The notes: a model not told the origin generated them from the letters alone. A DNA stretch of 8,058 bases from an uncultured Trueperaceae bacterium (GCA_937907415.1 CALCHY010000297.1:1-8058); one strand, 5' to 3'; counted from the stretch's first letter, positions 1 to 6,396 are shown. A program made the numbers and translations.

Positions 1-742
1 AGTCTTGGCCCACATATCTCAACGACTGAACAACGGCGATTCATGCCGCGTCGTTTCCACACAAATGATCGAGTGCGGTGTCGACGTGGACTTTCCCAAG
101 GTATTCAGGGCGATTGGGCCACTTGACGCGCTGGTGCAAGCAGCAGGCCGCTGCAATCGCGAGGGGCTACTAGTGGATGAATCAGGATCCTTCCGTCGTG
201 GACAAGTGTGGGTATTCAGACCTGAGGGCAGAACCACCCCTACGGGCGACTACATGGTCAAGACAGCAGCGGCGGAAGAGTTGCTAATGGGCACAAATGA
301 GCTTGGTGATCCGGGCGTCTTCGAGAAGTACTACCGGCGCGTGTTCAACGATGTTGATACCCAGAATCTGGATCTGCAAAGCGCCAGGTCAAAGCAGCAG
401 TTCGCCACCGTAGCCGATAAGTTCAAATTCGTTGACTCAGATACCGTGCCGGTAGTCGTTACTGCCAGACACGTCAATGGCCAACGAACGCAATTAATGG
501 AACCGCTCGACCTGCTTAATCTCATTGAAGCCGCAGATGCAGAACCTGGGCCTTGGATCTGGCGCAGGCTCCAGAACTACTGTGTCGGCGTCTTCAGAAA
601 CGACCTAGCTCGGCACGCGCCGAGGCTCCGTCGGGTTGTTGTAAAGGGTAGCGAAGACGCGGAGTTGTACGAGTGGACCGGAGTTTACGATGAACATGTT
701 GGGTTAATCGAGGAGGGGGATCCCGGGCGCTATTGGGCTTGA
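1..742 (+). CDS. cas3: Cas3 helicase-nuclease, C-terminal part (5' truncated by window edge)
   Basis: Cas3 is recruited by the target-bound type I surveillance complex, and unwinds and shreds the invading DNA. Only the last 246 or so residues are here; the reading frame is open from base 2, so the gene begins upstream of the window. Helicase motif V is visible (STQMIECGVDVDFP, nt 56-97), as is motif VI with its arginine fingers (QAAGRCNREG, nt 137-166). Both are typical of the RecA2 domain of Cas3. The remaining ~190 residues would be the C-terminal accessory domain. The N-terminal HD nuclease and helicase motifs I-IV lie outside, so activity cannot be judged. The stop TGA is at 740-742. A 301-bp gap separates it from cas5c, so the effector operon downstream may have its own promoter. 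Assignment to type I-C rests on the neighbours. Confidence 0.95.
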   Translation, partial: VLAHISQRLNNGDSCRVVSTQMIECGVDVDFPKVFRAIGPLDALVQAAGRCNREGLLVDESGSFRRGQVWVFRPEGRTTPTGDYMVKTAAAEELLMGTNELGDPGVFEKYYRRVFNDVDTQNLDLQSARSKQQFATVADKFKFVDSDTVPVVVTARHVNGQRTQLMEPLDLLNLIEAADAEPGPWIWRRLQNYCVGVFRNDLARHAPRLRRVVVKGSEDAELYEWTGVYDEHVGLIEEGDPGRYWA

Positions 743-747
743 AGGTT

Positions 748-772
748 GGACTAGCCGTTGATCGGCTAGTCC
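748..772. terminator. Perfect 10-bp hairpin just after cas3 (possible terminator or RNA 3' end)
   Basis: GGACTAGCCG and its exact reverse complement CGGCTAGTCC flank a 5-nt loop, starting 5 nt after the cas3 stop. There is no T-run on either side, so it is not a classical intrinsic terminator in either direction. It could protect or end the cas3 mRNA. Read on the minus strand, it lies 21 nt downstream of the lone repeat-like element at 794-822 and could form the 3' end of that RNA. The inverted repeat is certain; its role is a guess. Confidence 0.45.
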
Positions 773-793
773 GTCCAGCACGTCCCTATCACA
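773..793 (-). ncRNA. Spacer-like segment of a putative mini-CRISPR RNA
   Basis: Read on the minus strand, the 21 nt after the pseudo-repeat handle occupy the spacer position and end at the hairpin 748-772. The first 16 nt (TGTGATAGGGACGTGC, 793 down to 778) match the minus strand at 904-890, with 14 matches, one mismatch and one skipped base at spacer position 6. That target is preceded by TTC. The RNA would start near 851 if the TATAGT at 863-858 is its -10 box. Transcription is not shown by the sequence. Known parallels are the CreA antitoxin RNA and cas-repressing crRNA-like RNAs of other type I systems. Confidence 0.4.
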
Positions 794-822
794 ATTTCAA
801 TCCGCGGCGCTGAGGCGCCAGC
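794..822 (-). repeat. Lone degenerate CRISPR repeat (pseudo-repeat) in the cas3-cas5c gap
   Basis: On the minus strand this 29-nt element ends in CGGATTGAAAT. The 3' handle of the main array repeat is CGGATTGAAAC, so 10 of 11 bases agree, and the G just before is also shared. Upstream of the handle there is a hairpin, as in the array repeat, but with a different sequence: GGCGC, loop CTCA, GCGCC. The array repeat instead has a 9-bp CAGCCCCTC/GAGGGGCTG stem. Type I-C Cas5c cuts at the stem base to leave an 11-nt handle, so an RNA from here could plausibly be processed by this locus's own Cas5c. There is no second full copy next to it. It could be a relic of an old array, but keeping just the handle and a stem is what regulatory mini-CRISPRs do. 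Confidence 0.65.
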
Positions 823-837
823 TTGGAATGGTAGCAC

Positions 838-865
838 TTGTCGATTCCGCGGGCGGCACTATACA
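838..865 (+). promoter_or_regulatory. Possible promoter of the cas5c-cas2 operon
   Basis: TTGTCG (838-843) and TATACA (860-865), 16 nt apart, each match the sigma-70 consensus at 4 of 6 bases. Transcription would start near 872, about 170 nt before the cas5c start. The support is modest, but a promoter is expected somewhere in this 301-bp gap and this is the best pair I can see on the + strand. It overlaps the minus-strand -10 candidate. Confidence 0.3.
858..863 (-). promoter_or_regulatory. Possible -10 box for the minus-strand pseudo-repeat RNA
   Basis: The minus strand reads TATAGT here (5 of 6 to the TATAAT consensus), 35 nt upstream of the pseudo-repeat. There is no good -35 box at the usual distance (881-886 reads TCATCG on the minus strand), so it would be a weak or activator-dependent promoter. 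Confidence 0.25.
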
Positions 866-882
866 AGGGGTTAGTGTGATCG

Positions 883-969
883 ATGAGATGCACCTCCCTT
901 CACAGAAGGCCTAACCTTTGCTCAGCCCGTGCCCAAGACGGGACTGTGATTGGAGGTTTTCTCGGGTAG
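883..969 (+). other. 28-codon mini-ORF in the cas3-cas5c gap
   Basis: ATG at 883 opens a 28-codon frame ending in TAG at 967-969. The peptide begins MRCTSLHRRP and resembles nothing I recognise. Its three early Arg codons are AGA, AGA and AGG. An AAGGGG at 865-870 is 12 nt before the ATG, too far for a good ribosome binding site. It overlaps the candidate target site at 890-907. CreT toxins are tiny transcripts with rare codons repressed by a crRNA-like RNA. However, AGA and AGG are used freely in the neighbouring cas genes, so the parallel is weak. It may simply be a chance frame. Confidence 0.15.
890..907 (-). promoter_or_regulatory. Candidate target site of the mini-CRISPR RNA, with TTC PAM
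   Basis: The minus strand reads TTC (907-905) followed by TGTGAAGGGAGGTGC (904-890). TTC is the established 5' PAM of type I-C. The 15 nt align to the pseudo-spacer with 14 matches and one mismatch if the spacer's sixth base is skipped. Type I crRNAs have every sixth base flipped out of the duplex, so this position is the most tolerant one. Without the gap only positions 1-5, 8 and 9 of the first ten match. The site lies ~20-35 bp downstream of the candidate + strand start site, where a bound complex would block transcription into cas5c. Confidence 0.4.
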
Positions 970-1030
970 CAGCCGGCAAGAACCCGGAGTTGAAGTCGCG
1001 CGCCCTTCAAGTCCAACGAGCTCGCAAACG

Positions 1031-1046
1031 AAAGGAGATCGAGTTG
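1031..1046 (+). promoter_or_regulatory. Ribosome binding site and TTG start of cas5c
   Basis: AAAGGAG (1031-1037) lies 6 nt before TTG (1044-1046). The frame stays open upstream to a TTG at 918, but there is no in-frame ATG. The Cas5c-typical N-terminus (VEVKLWGD) starts right after 1044, so this site decides the start. Confidence 0.8.
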
Positions 1047-1739
1047 GTCGAAGTCAAACTCTGGGGCGACCATGCCCTGTTCACCAGACCGGAGGCGAAG
1101 GTTGAGAGGGTCTCTTACGACGTGATGACGCCTAGTGCCGCTAGGGGCGCACTCGAAGGCATACTGTGGCGCCCGGCGTTTAAATGGCACATCCGAGAGA
1201 TTGCCGTCCTCAAACCAATAAAGCGATTCTCGCTGCTCCGCAACGAGGTCAACTCGCTGGCCTCATCCAGGAGCGCACGAGCATGGCAAGCCTCCGGCGG
1301 CGGATTCAACGCCGACGAAGACCGGGCGCAACGGCACTCCCTGTTCTTGAAGGACGTCGCTTACCTCATCAAGGCGGACATCGTCATGCAGCCTCACGTG
1401 ACCGAGCCGCTTGCAAAGTATGTGGAAATGTTCAATAGGAGGGTTCAAAAAGGTCAGTGTCATCACCAGCCCTACCTCGGCACCAGGGAGTGCAGCGCCT
1501 ACTTTGCACCTCCTGATGGATCCGAGACCCCCATTGAGTTGACATCCGACTTGGGGCGAATGCTGTTCGACATCGAGTTCCAACCAGCGAGGAACGGCCG
1601 TCTCAATTACATTTCCCATGGCGGCTCCGGCCCCGGCAAGGTCGTCAGGGGGACGGCACTACCCAGGTTCTTCCATGCTTCACTTCGCAACGGAGTTCTA
1701 ACCGTTCCGCCTGAGCTTTACGCCAGGAGTGGTAGTTGA
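1044..1739 (+). CDS. cas5c: Cas5c (Cas5d), crRNA-processing endoribonuclease and complex subunit
   Basis: In type I-C, Cas5c replaces Cas6: it cuts pre-crRNA at the base of the repeat hairpin and stays on the 5' handle in the surveillance complex. The protein is 231 aa from the TTG at 1044, normal for the family. Its start MVEVKLWGDHALFTRPE and the block YDVMTPSAARGALEGILWRP (residues 25-44) are the standard Cas5c N-terminus of the RAMP fold. GQCHHQPYLGTRE (137-149) is the conserved central block, and PIELTSDLGRMLFDIEF (163-179) follows. I did not place the catalytic residues, which needs an alignment. The stop TGA overlaps the cas8c ATG by one base (TGATG), so translation is coupled. It should also process an RNA from the pseudo-repeat at 794-822, since that keeps the handle. 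Confidence 0.95.
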   Translation: MVEVKLWGDHALFTRPEAKVERVSYDVMTPSAARGALEGILWRPAFKWHIREIAVLKPIKRFSLLRNEVNSLASSRSARAWQASGGGFNADEDRAQRHSLFLKDVAYLIKADIVMQPHVTEPLAKYVEMFNRRVQKGQCHHQPYLGTRECSAYFAPPDGSETPIELTSDLGRMLFDIEFQPARNGRLNYISHGGSGPGKVVRGTALPRFFHASLRNGVLTVPPELYARSGS

Positions 1740-3547
1740 TGCTGCCCGCCCTACTTAATTACGAGGCCCGCAAGCTCCGGGAGGACGCGAGAGCCGAAGT
1801 GCAACTCGGAATAGTCCCTTCAGGCTACCAACGGCAGCCCGTCAAGGGTTTCGTGCAGCTCGACCCCGAAGGCAACTTCCTTAGGTTCCGACCCACCGCA
1901 GGCGCCAATCCTAAAAAGGACAGAGGTCGCATCTACATCACTCCACACGTCATGCGCTCGTCTGGAATCAGACCAAAGCTCCTCGCAGACAACGCCGAGT
2001 ACGCCCTCGGTGTCAGTAAGAGTCCGGGCGACAACGATGCGAAAGTGGCGCAGCGCCACGCGGCGTTCATCGAGGCTGTACGCGAGTGCTTTGAAGTGAC
2101 GAGGAATCAGAAAGTGGGGGCGGTGCTGCGGTACCTGACTACCAAGTCGTCGCCACCACCTCTGTTAGACGAGTTCGACGCAAACCTCACATACAGCTTC
2201 ATGGTGGGCGAAGTTCGACCCTTTGAAGACCCCGACGTTCAAGCCTTTTGGGCTGCGAAGGTCATTGGCGCCGGAGACAATCTCAGTGACACCGGCACGG
2301 GCGAATCGTTGATTTCGGGTGAGCTCGGGCAGCTCATGACTGCCGAACCTGTAAAAGTTAAGGGCATCCCCGGCGGTCAGATGGCCGGAATGAACCTCGT
2401 GAGCGCGAATGCGCCAGCGTTCTTGTCGTACGGACTAAGCTCCTCCGAACTAGCGCCAATTCTGGCAACGGAGGCCGAAACCTACGCAAACGGACTGAAC
2501 CGGCTGTTGCGCGAGGACGCTACCCATTACGCAATCGGCCCAGCGGTGTTTGTGTTTTGGACACAAGACGGCGGCATCCCTCCGGTCGTAGAAGCACTTC
2601 GCGATGGGCCGGCAGTCGACCTCTTTGGCGAGTACGACGACAAGGGGGGCCCAAATCCGATTCGTCCAGAGCAACTGCGCACCAAGCTGAAGAGCATCTG
2701 GACAGCCGAAGGCCATGGCGTGGCGCTCGGGTCAAACTTCTACGCTGCGGGTCTATCGGCCAGTGGCTCACGAATCGTTGTTAGAAGCTTCCTCCAGTTG
2801 TCCGTCCAAGAGTTGATGGAGCGACTGGCCTACTTCTTCTCGAGCCAGATCATCGCTCAATGGGACGGTTCACCTCCAAAGCCATTGGGCATCTACGCCT
2901 TGGCGGCAAGCATAGTGCGTGACTTCAAGAAGGAAGCAACCGCGCAAGCGGTTGAGGGTCTCGTGTCGTTTGCGCTCTCAGGATCTCGCCTGCCACACAG
3001 TTTCCTTTTGCGATTGGCGACTAGAAGCCGAGCCGAGCGCCGCGTCACCTTTCCCCGCGCTGCACTCACGAAGATGACCTTGACGAGCTTAGGAGTGATT
3101 CAAATGGGTGATTTGGAGCAGGTAGACACCTCGTACCCTGACGTCGGATATCAGCTCGGGCGCCTTCTCGCCGTACTAAACGACATTCAGGGCCTGGCGC
3201 TCGGACCTGGGCTGAACGCTACATTGGCGGATCGCTTCTACGGGTCCATGAGTACTGCGCCATTGAGCGTCTTTGGGAGGGTTATGCAGGGCGTCCAGCC
3301 CCACCTCGCTCGATTGCGCAAGGAACGGCCCGGAGCGTACTACCGGCAAATCCGAGCTCTTGAGGAGGTTGTAGGGCAGATAGGCCCGAACTCGGTACCA
3401 AGAGTTCTGTCCTTGGAGCAGCAGGCTCTCTTCGGCATCGGTTACTACCACCAAAGGGCCGAAATCGGCCGAGCAATCACGGCCCACAAACTTGCAATGT
3501 CGAATGAAGTAAGTGAATCCGCGGAACTGGAGGAAGACAATGGCTAG
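1739..3547 (+). CDS. cas8c: Cas8c (Csd1), large subunit of the type I-C complex
   Basis: Cas8c recognises the PAM and holds the crRNA 5' end in the I-C surveillance complex. ATG at 1739 is chosen: AGGAG at 1725-1729 lies 9 nt before it, and the protein then begins MLPALLNYEARKL, like other Csd1 proteins. A TTG directly upstream (1736) is possible but less likely. The length of 602 aa is normal. Visible family features are ELGQLMTAEPVKVKGIPGGQ (about residues 198-217), the block NATLADRFYGSMSTAP about 100 residues from the end, and LEQQALFGIGYYHQR, whose GYYHQR is at 568-573. The last ~147 residues form the small-subunit-like helical domain, which also seems to be made separately (see Cas11c at 3104). 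The gene overlaps cas7c by 8 nt. No frameshift or missing block is seen. Confidence 0.95.
   Translation: MLPALLNYEARKLREDARAEVQLGIVPSGYQRQPVKGFVQLDPEGNFLRFRPTAGANPKKDRGRIYITPHVMRSSGIRPKLLADNAEYALGVSKSPGDNDAKVAQRHAAFIEAVRECFEVTRNQKVGAVLRYLTTKSSPPPLLDEFDANLTYSFMVGEVRPFEDPDVQAFWAAKVIGAGDNLSDTGTGESLISGELGQLMTAEPVKVKGIPGGQMAGMNLVSANAPAFLSYGLSSSELAPILATEAETYANGLNRLLREDATHYAIGPAVFVFWTQDGGIPPVVEALRDGPAVDLFGEYDDKGGPNPIRPEQLRTKLKSIWTAEGHGVALGSNFYAAGLSASGSRIVVRSFLQLSVQELMERLAYFFSSQIIAQWDGSPPKPLGIYALAASIVRDFKKEATAQAVEGLVSFALSGSRLPHSFLLRLATRSRAERRVTFPRAALTKMTLTSLGVIQMGDLEQVDTSYPDVGYQLGRLLAVLNDIQGLALGPGLNATLADRFYGSMSTAPLSVFGRVMQGVQPHLARLRKERPGAYYRQIRALEEVVGQIGPNSVPRVLSLEQQALFGIGYYHQRAEIGRAITAHKLAMSNEVSESAELEEDNG
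3091..3106 (+). promoter_or_regulatory. Internal ribosome binding site and ATG within cas8c
   Basis: AGGAG (3091-3095) lies 8 nt before an in-frame ATG (3104-3106) at Cas8c residue 456. Strength and spacing are as good as for the main genes of the operon. Confidence 0.7.
3104..3547 (+). CDS. cas11c: Cas11c small subunit, from internal start inside cas8c
   Basis: Type I-C complexes contain a small subunit, Cas11c, that is translated from an internal start near the 3' end of cas8c and lines the belly of the complex next to the Cas7 backbone. That mechanism is established for the type. Here the ATG at 3104 would give 147 aa identical to Cas8c residues 456-602, beginning MGDLEQVDTSYPDVGYQLGR. 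This falls just before the conserved GRLLAVLNDIQ helix, where the small-subunit domain is expected to begin. An upstream in-frame ATG at 3074 has no ribosome binding site. The product is inferred from the start signal and domain boundary. Confidence 0.7.
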   Translation: MGDLEQVDTSYPDVGYQLGRLLAVLNDIQGLALGPGLNATLADRFYGSMSTAPLSVFGRVMQGVQPHLARLRKERPGAYYRQIRALEEVVGQIGPNSVPRVLSLEQQALFGIGYYHQRAEIGRAITAHKLAMSNEVSESAELEEDNG

Positions 3548-4430
3548 AGTTGATGATGTTTCGGTGAGACACGAGTTCGTACTACTCTTTGACGTCGAAA
3601 ACGGCAACCCCAATGGCGACCCTGATGCAGGTAATCTGCCGCGGGTTGATCCAGAGACCGGTCGCGGCCTAGTTACAGACGTCGCACTCAAGCGCAAGGT
3701 ACGCAACTACGTGGATGCGCTGCGCGGCAACGAAGGCCGGTTCAAGATCTACGTGCAGCAAGGCGCCATTCTCAACGATCAGAACAAGCGGGCGTATACG
3801 GACCTGGACATCAAACCTAAGTCGAAGGTCGAGTCACCGGGCGTTAGGAAGTGGATGTGCGAGAACTTCTACGACGTGCGGACATTCGGTGCGGTCATGA
3901 GCACGGAGATAAACGCTGGGCAGGTCAGAGGCCCTGTCCAGTTGACGATGGGAAGGTCCGTTGACAGCATACTGGGTTTGGACATTTCAATAACCCGGGT
4001 CGCATTAACAAATGCGACCGAAAAGTCAAGCAAGGGAGAGTCAGGCGAGGACATAGCAACCCACGGAACAATGGGTCGAAAAGCATTCATCCCATATGGA
4101 CTCTACGTCGCCCACGGGTTCGTGATTCCCGCTTTCGCCGATGACACAGGGTTCAACGACGAAGATTTGGGCCTTCTTTGGCAAGCGCTAGTGAACATGT
4201 GGGATCTTGATCGCTCCGCCTCAAGGGGCCTAACGGCATGTCGGGGGCTCTACGTGTTCTCGCACTCGTCAAAGCTAGGAGACGCGCCTGCGCATAAACT
4301 GCTGGACCGAGTTACGGTTAGGAGACTGCCGGACGTTCAGGTTGCTAGAAGTTTCCGCGACTACGAAGTCTCCGTTGATTACGGTGACCTTCCTGCAGGT
4401 GTCGAGCTTCACGTAGTTACTGAGGGATAA
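3540..4430 (+). CDS. cas7c: Cas7c (Csd2), backbone subunit of the type I-C complex
   Basis: Cas7c is the RAMP-fold subunit that polymerises along the crRNA spacer to form the complex backbone. The protein is 296 aa, normal for Csd2. ATG at 3540 is preferred over the in-frame GTG at 3513: GGAGG (3529-3533) is 6 nt upstream, and MARVDDVSVRHEFVLLFDVE leads straight into the conserved NGNPNGDPDAGNLPR (residues 21-35) and GLVTDVALKRKVRNYV (43-58). Near the C-terminus SRGLTACRGLYVFSHSSKLG is also typical. The start overlaps the cas8c end by 8 nt, and the GTG start of cas4 is 4 nt after the stop. No defects are seen. Confidence 0.96.
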   Translation: MARVDDVSVRHEFVLLFDVENGNPNGDPDAGNLPRVDPETGRGLVTDVALKRKVRNYVDALRGNEGRFKIYVQQGAILNDQNKRAYTDLDIKPKSKVESPGVRKWMCENFYDVRTFGAVMSTEINAGQVRGPVQLTMGRSVDSILGLDISITRVALTNATEKSSKGESGEDIATHGTMGRKAFIPYGLYVAHGFVIPAFADDTGFNDEDLGLLWQALVNMWDLDRSASRGLTACRGLYVFSHSSKLGDAPAHKLLDRVTVRRLPDVQVARSFRDYEVSVDYGDLPAGVELHVVTEG

Positions 4431-4434
4431 GTCC

Positions 4435-5046
4435 GTGGCCGAGTCCATTCCCATCTCGGCGTTGCAGCATTTCCTCTATTGCCCACGCCAATGCGCGCTA
4501 ATACACCTTGAACAGTCGTATTCCGAGAATGTCTACACGCTGCGTGGCAATCGAGTGCACGAGAAAGCACACGAATCGGGTTCTGCTACCGTCGCAGGCA
4601 CAAGAGTAGAGCGCGCATTGCCGCTCTACTCTTATGCCTTAGGTTTGACTGGCGTCGCAGACGTAGTCGAATTCCTGGAGGATGGCACTCCCTATCCTGT
4701 CGAATACAAAGCTGGCTCCCGGAAAGCAAAAGCTGCCGATGAAGTACAGCTTTGTGCCCAAGCTCTTTGCTTAGAAGAGATGCTCGGCATTCACATTCCT
4801 GAGGGCAGCATCTACTACGACCGCTCGCGGCGGCGGCAGGTCGTGGCGTTCAATGAAGCGCTTAGAACGAAGACCATGGACACGGTCAGCGAAGTACATG
4901 CCCTGTTGGCATCAGACAGGCTGCCACCCCCCGTGGCGGATAGACGCTGCGAAAACTGCTCGTTGTCGGAGGTGTGTATGCCGACAGAAATCGTCGAATG
5001 GAGAACCAGGTACGTGGACCCGTTCAAAGTTGTCGAGTCAACATGA
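4435..5046 (+). CDS. cas4: Cas4 adaptation nuclease (RecB-like, Fe-S)
   Basis: Cas4 works with Cas1-Cas2 to trim prespacers at the PAM side and set their orientation. The protein is 203 aa from GTG at 4435, with GAGGG (4422-4426) 8 nt upstream. The N-terminal CPRQC (C16, C20) and C-terminal CENCSLSEVC (C172, C175, C181) supply the cysteines of the 4Fe-4S cluster. RecB-family nuclease residues are present: H42 in GNRVHE, D76 in GVADVVEF, E90 and K92 in PVEYKAG, and Q105 in DEVQLC. All key residues are there, so it should be active. The stop shares ATGA with the cas1 start (4-nt overlap), so the two are translationally coupled. Confidence 0.95.
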   Translation: MAESIPISALQHFLYCPRQCALIHLEQSYSENVYTLRGNRVHEKAHESGSATVAGTRVERALPLYSYALGLTGVADVVEFLEDGTPYPVEYKAGSRKAKAADEVQLCAQALCLEEMLGIHIPEGSIYYDRSRRRQVVAFNEALRTKTMDTVSEVHALLASDRLPPPVADRRCENCSLSEVCMPTEIVEWRTRYVDPFKVVEST

Positions 5047-6074
5047 CCCAACTTCTAAACACGATGTACGTGCAGACGCAAGGAACTTACCTACGGCTCG
5101 ATCACGAAACGATACGCGTCGAAGTTGGTGGTGAATCCAAGCTTCAAGTACCACTCCACCACTTGAACGGACTCGTCGTGTTTGGCAACGTACTCTTGAG
5201 CCCGTTCTTGATTCATAAGTTCGCAGAAGATGGTCGCTCAATCGTCTGGCTCACGAATAGTGGCCGTTTCAAGGGACGCCTGACACCGCCCACCTCGGGG
5301 AACGTCCTCCTCCGTAGAGCCCAGTTTGCCGCCCTCGACGACCTCAATTCCAGTCTTTCGATAGCGCGCAACACCGTCGCTGGCAAGCTACAGAACGCGC
5401 GCACGACTCTGTTACGGAGCGCGAGGGATCTTAAGGGCACGCCAGAAGACGAGAGGCTGCGCGGCGCTGCCGAAGTTCACGCTGAAGCGATAAGGCGTTT
5501 GCCAAATGCAAGGCGCTTGGACGAGGTTAGAGGACTTGAGGGGGACGCTGCCAGGGCCTACTTCGAAGTCTTCGACCTGATGATTCGGAACGAGGACGAA
5601 GCATTCCGGTTCCGGGGCAGGAATCGTCGTCCGCCGCTAGACGCCACCAACGCGCTCCTTTCATTTCTCTATGGCGTATTGCGAAACGACTGCCATTCGG
5701 CGCTCGAAAGTGCAGGACTAGACCCTCAGGTCGGATTCCTACACGCCTTGCGGCCAGGGCGACCAGCTCTAGCGTTAGACATGATGGAGGAGCTGAGGGC
5801 ACCGCTAGTGGACCGTCTGGTGCTGACCCTGATAAATCTGCGCCAAGTAAGCCCAGACGGGTTCATATACCGTCCAGGTGGTGCGGTCGAGCTAGATGAA
5901 ACAACACGCAAGAAGGTCGTAGTTGCTTACCAGGAACGGAAATCCGTTGAACTCAACCACCCACTTCTAAAAAGCTCGGTGCCGACGGGACTGGTTCCAC
6001 ACATACAAGCACGCCTCCTCGCAAGGCACTTGAGGGGCGATATACCTGAGTACCCTCCCTACCTTTTTAGATAG
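5043..6074 (+). CDS. cas1: Cas1 integrase
   Basis: Cas1 forms the Cas1-Cas2 integrase that inserts new spacers at the leader end of the array. The ATG at 5043 overlaps the cas4 stop as ATGA and gives 343 aa, with the family-typical start MTQLLNTMYV. The open frame extends further upstream inside cas4, but that part is not Cas1-like. No strong ribosome binding site is seen, which fits coupled translation. Metal-site residues are visible: E166 in RGLEGDAARAYF, H234 in VGFLH, and D246 with E249 in ALALDMMEELR. The N-terminal beta domain has the usual PLHHLNGLVVFG. No truncation is seen, so adaptation should work. Confidence 0.97.
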   Translation: MTQLLNTMYVQTQGTYLRLDHETIRVEVGGESKLQVPLHHLNGLVVFGNVLLSPFLIHKFAEDGRSIVWLTNSGRFKGRLTPPTSGNVLLRRAQFAALDDLNSSLSIARNTVAGKLQNARTTLLRSARDLKGTPEDERLRGAAEVHAEAIRRLPNARRLDEVRGLEGDAARAYFEVFDLMIRNEDEAFRFRGRNRRPPLDATNALLSFLYGVLRNDCHSALESAGLDPQVGFLHALRPGRPALALDMMEELRAPLVDRLVLTLINLRQVSPDGFIYRPGGAVELDETTRKKVVVAYQERKSVELNHPLLKSSVPTGLVPHIQARLLARHLRGDIPEYPPYLFR

Positions 6075-6082
6075 GTCGCGCC

Positions 6083-6373
6083 ATGAACATTCTCGTCTCA
6101 TATGACGTGAACACCGAGTCCAAAGCAGGACGCAGGCGTCTGGTTAAGGTCGCCCAGACCTGTAAGGCGTTTGGCCAACGAGTTCAGTTCTCGGTATTCG
6201 AATGCAGCGTCGACGAAGCACAGTATGAAGAACTTGTAGCCAGATTAGCCCGAATAATCAATCACTCGAGTGACAGCATTCTCGTCTACAGACTCCGTGG
6301 GAGCCGCGAAGACTATTGCGAGCAGTTTGGGCTCAGTAGGTACGTCGACTTCGAGAATCCGCTGGTGTTGTGA
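6083..6373 (+). CDS. cas2: Cas2, adaptation complex subunit
   Basis: Cas2 is the central dimer that bridges two Cas1 dimers during spacer integration. The protein is 96 aa, normal length. It begins MNILVSYDVNT with the conserved D8 at the end of the first strand, has RVQFSVFEC as the next beta strand region, and ends in VDFENPLVL. It starts 8 nt after cas1; the only ribosome-binding-like bases are TAGG around the cas1 stop, so it may rely on coupling. It is the last gene before the array leader. Confidence 0.95.
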   Translation: MNILVSYDVNTESKAGRRRLVKVAQTCKAFGQRVQFSVFECSVDEAQYEELVARLARIINHSSDSILVYRLRGSREDYCEQFGLSRYVDFENPLVL

Positions 6374-6396
6374 ACCGGTACCCCTGAAATGACGTC

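Noticed and set aside
926..942. CCCGT/ACGGG hairpin followed some bases later by TTTT, as a possible attenuator before cas5c
   Set aside because: The stem is only 5 bp and the T-run is 15 nt away, so it does not fit a terminator.
945..953. TGTGATTGG on the + strand as an alternative target of the pseudo-spacer (8 of 9 bases)
   Set aside because: It is preceded by GAC rather than TTC, and the match stops after nine bases; the site at 890-907 is better.
990..1010. TTGAAG/CTTCAA inverted repeat upstream of cas5c
   Set aside because: A 6-bp arm with a 9-nt loop is common by chance, and nothing around it supports a role.
918..1043. N-terminal extension of Cas5c from the TTG at 918
   Set aside because: It would add 42 residues unlike Cas5c and has no ribosome binding site, while 1044 has a good one and gives the usual length.
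3176..3706. 176-codon minus-strand open frame across the cas8c-cas7c junction
   Set aside because: It lies wholly antisense to two clear cas genes, has no recognisable protein features and no start signal; a shadow frame.
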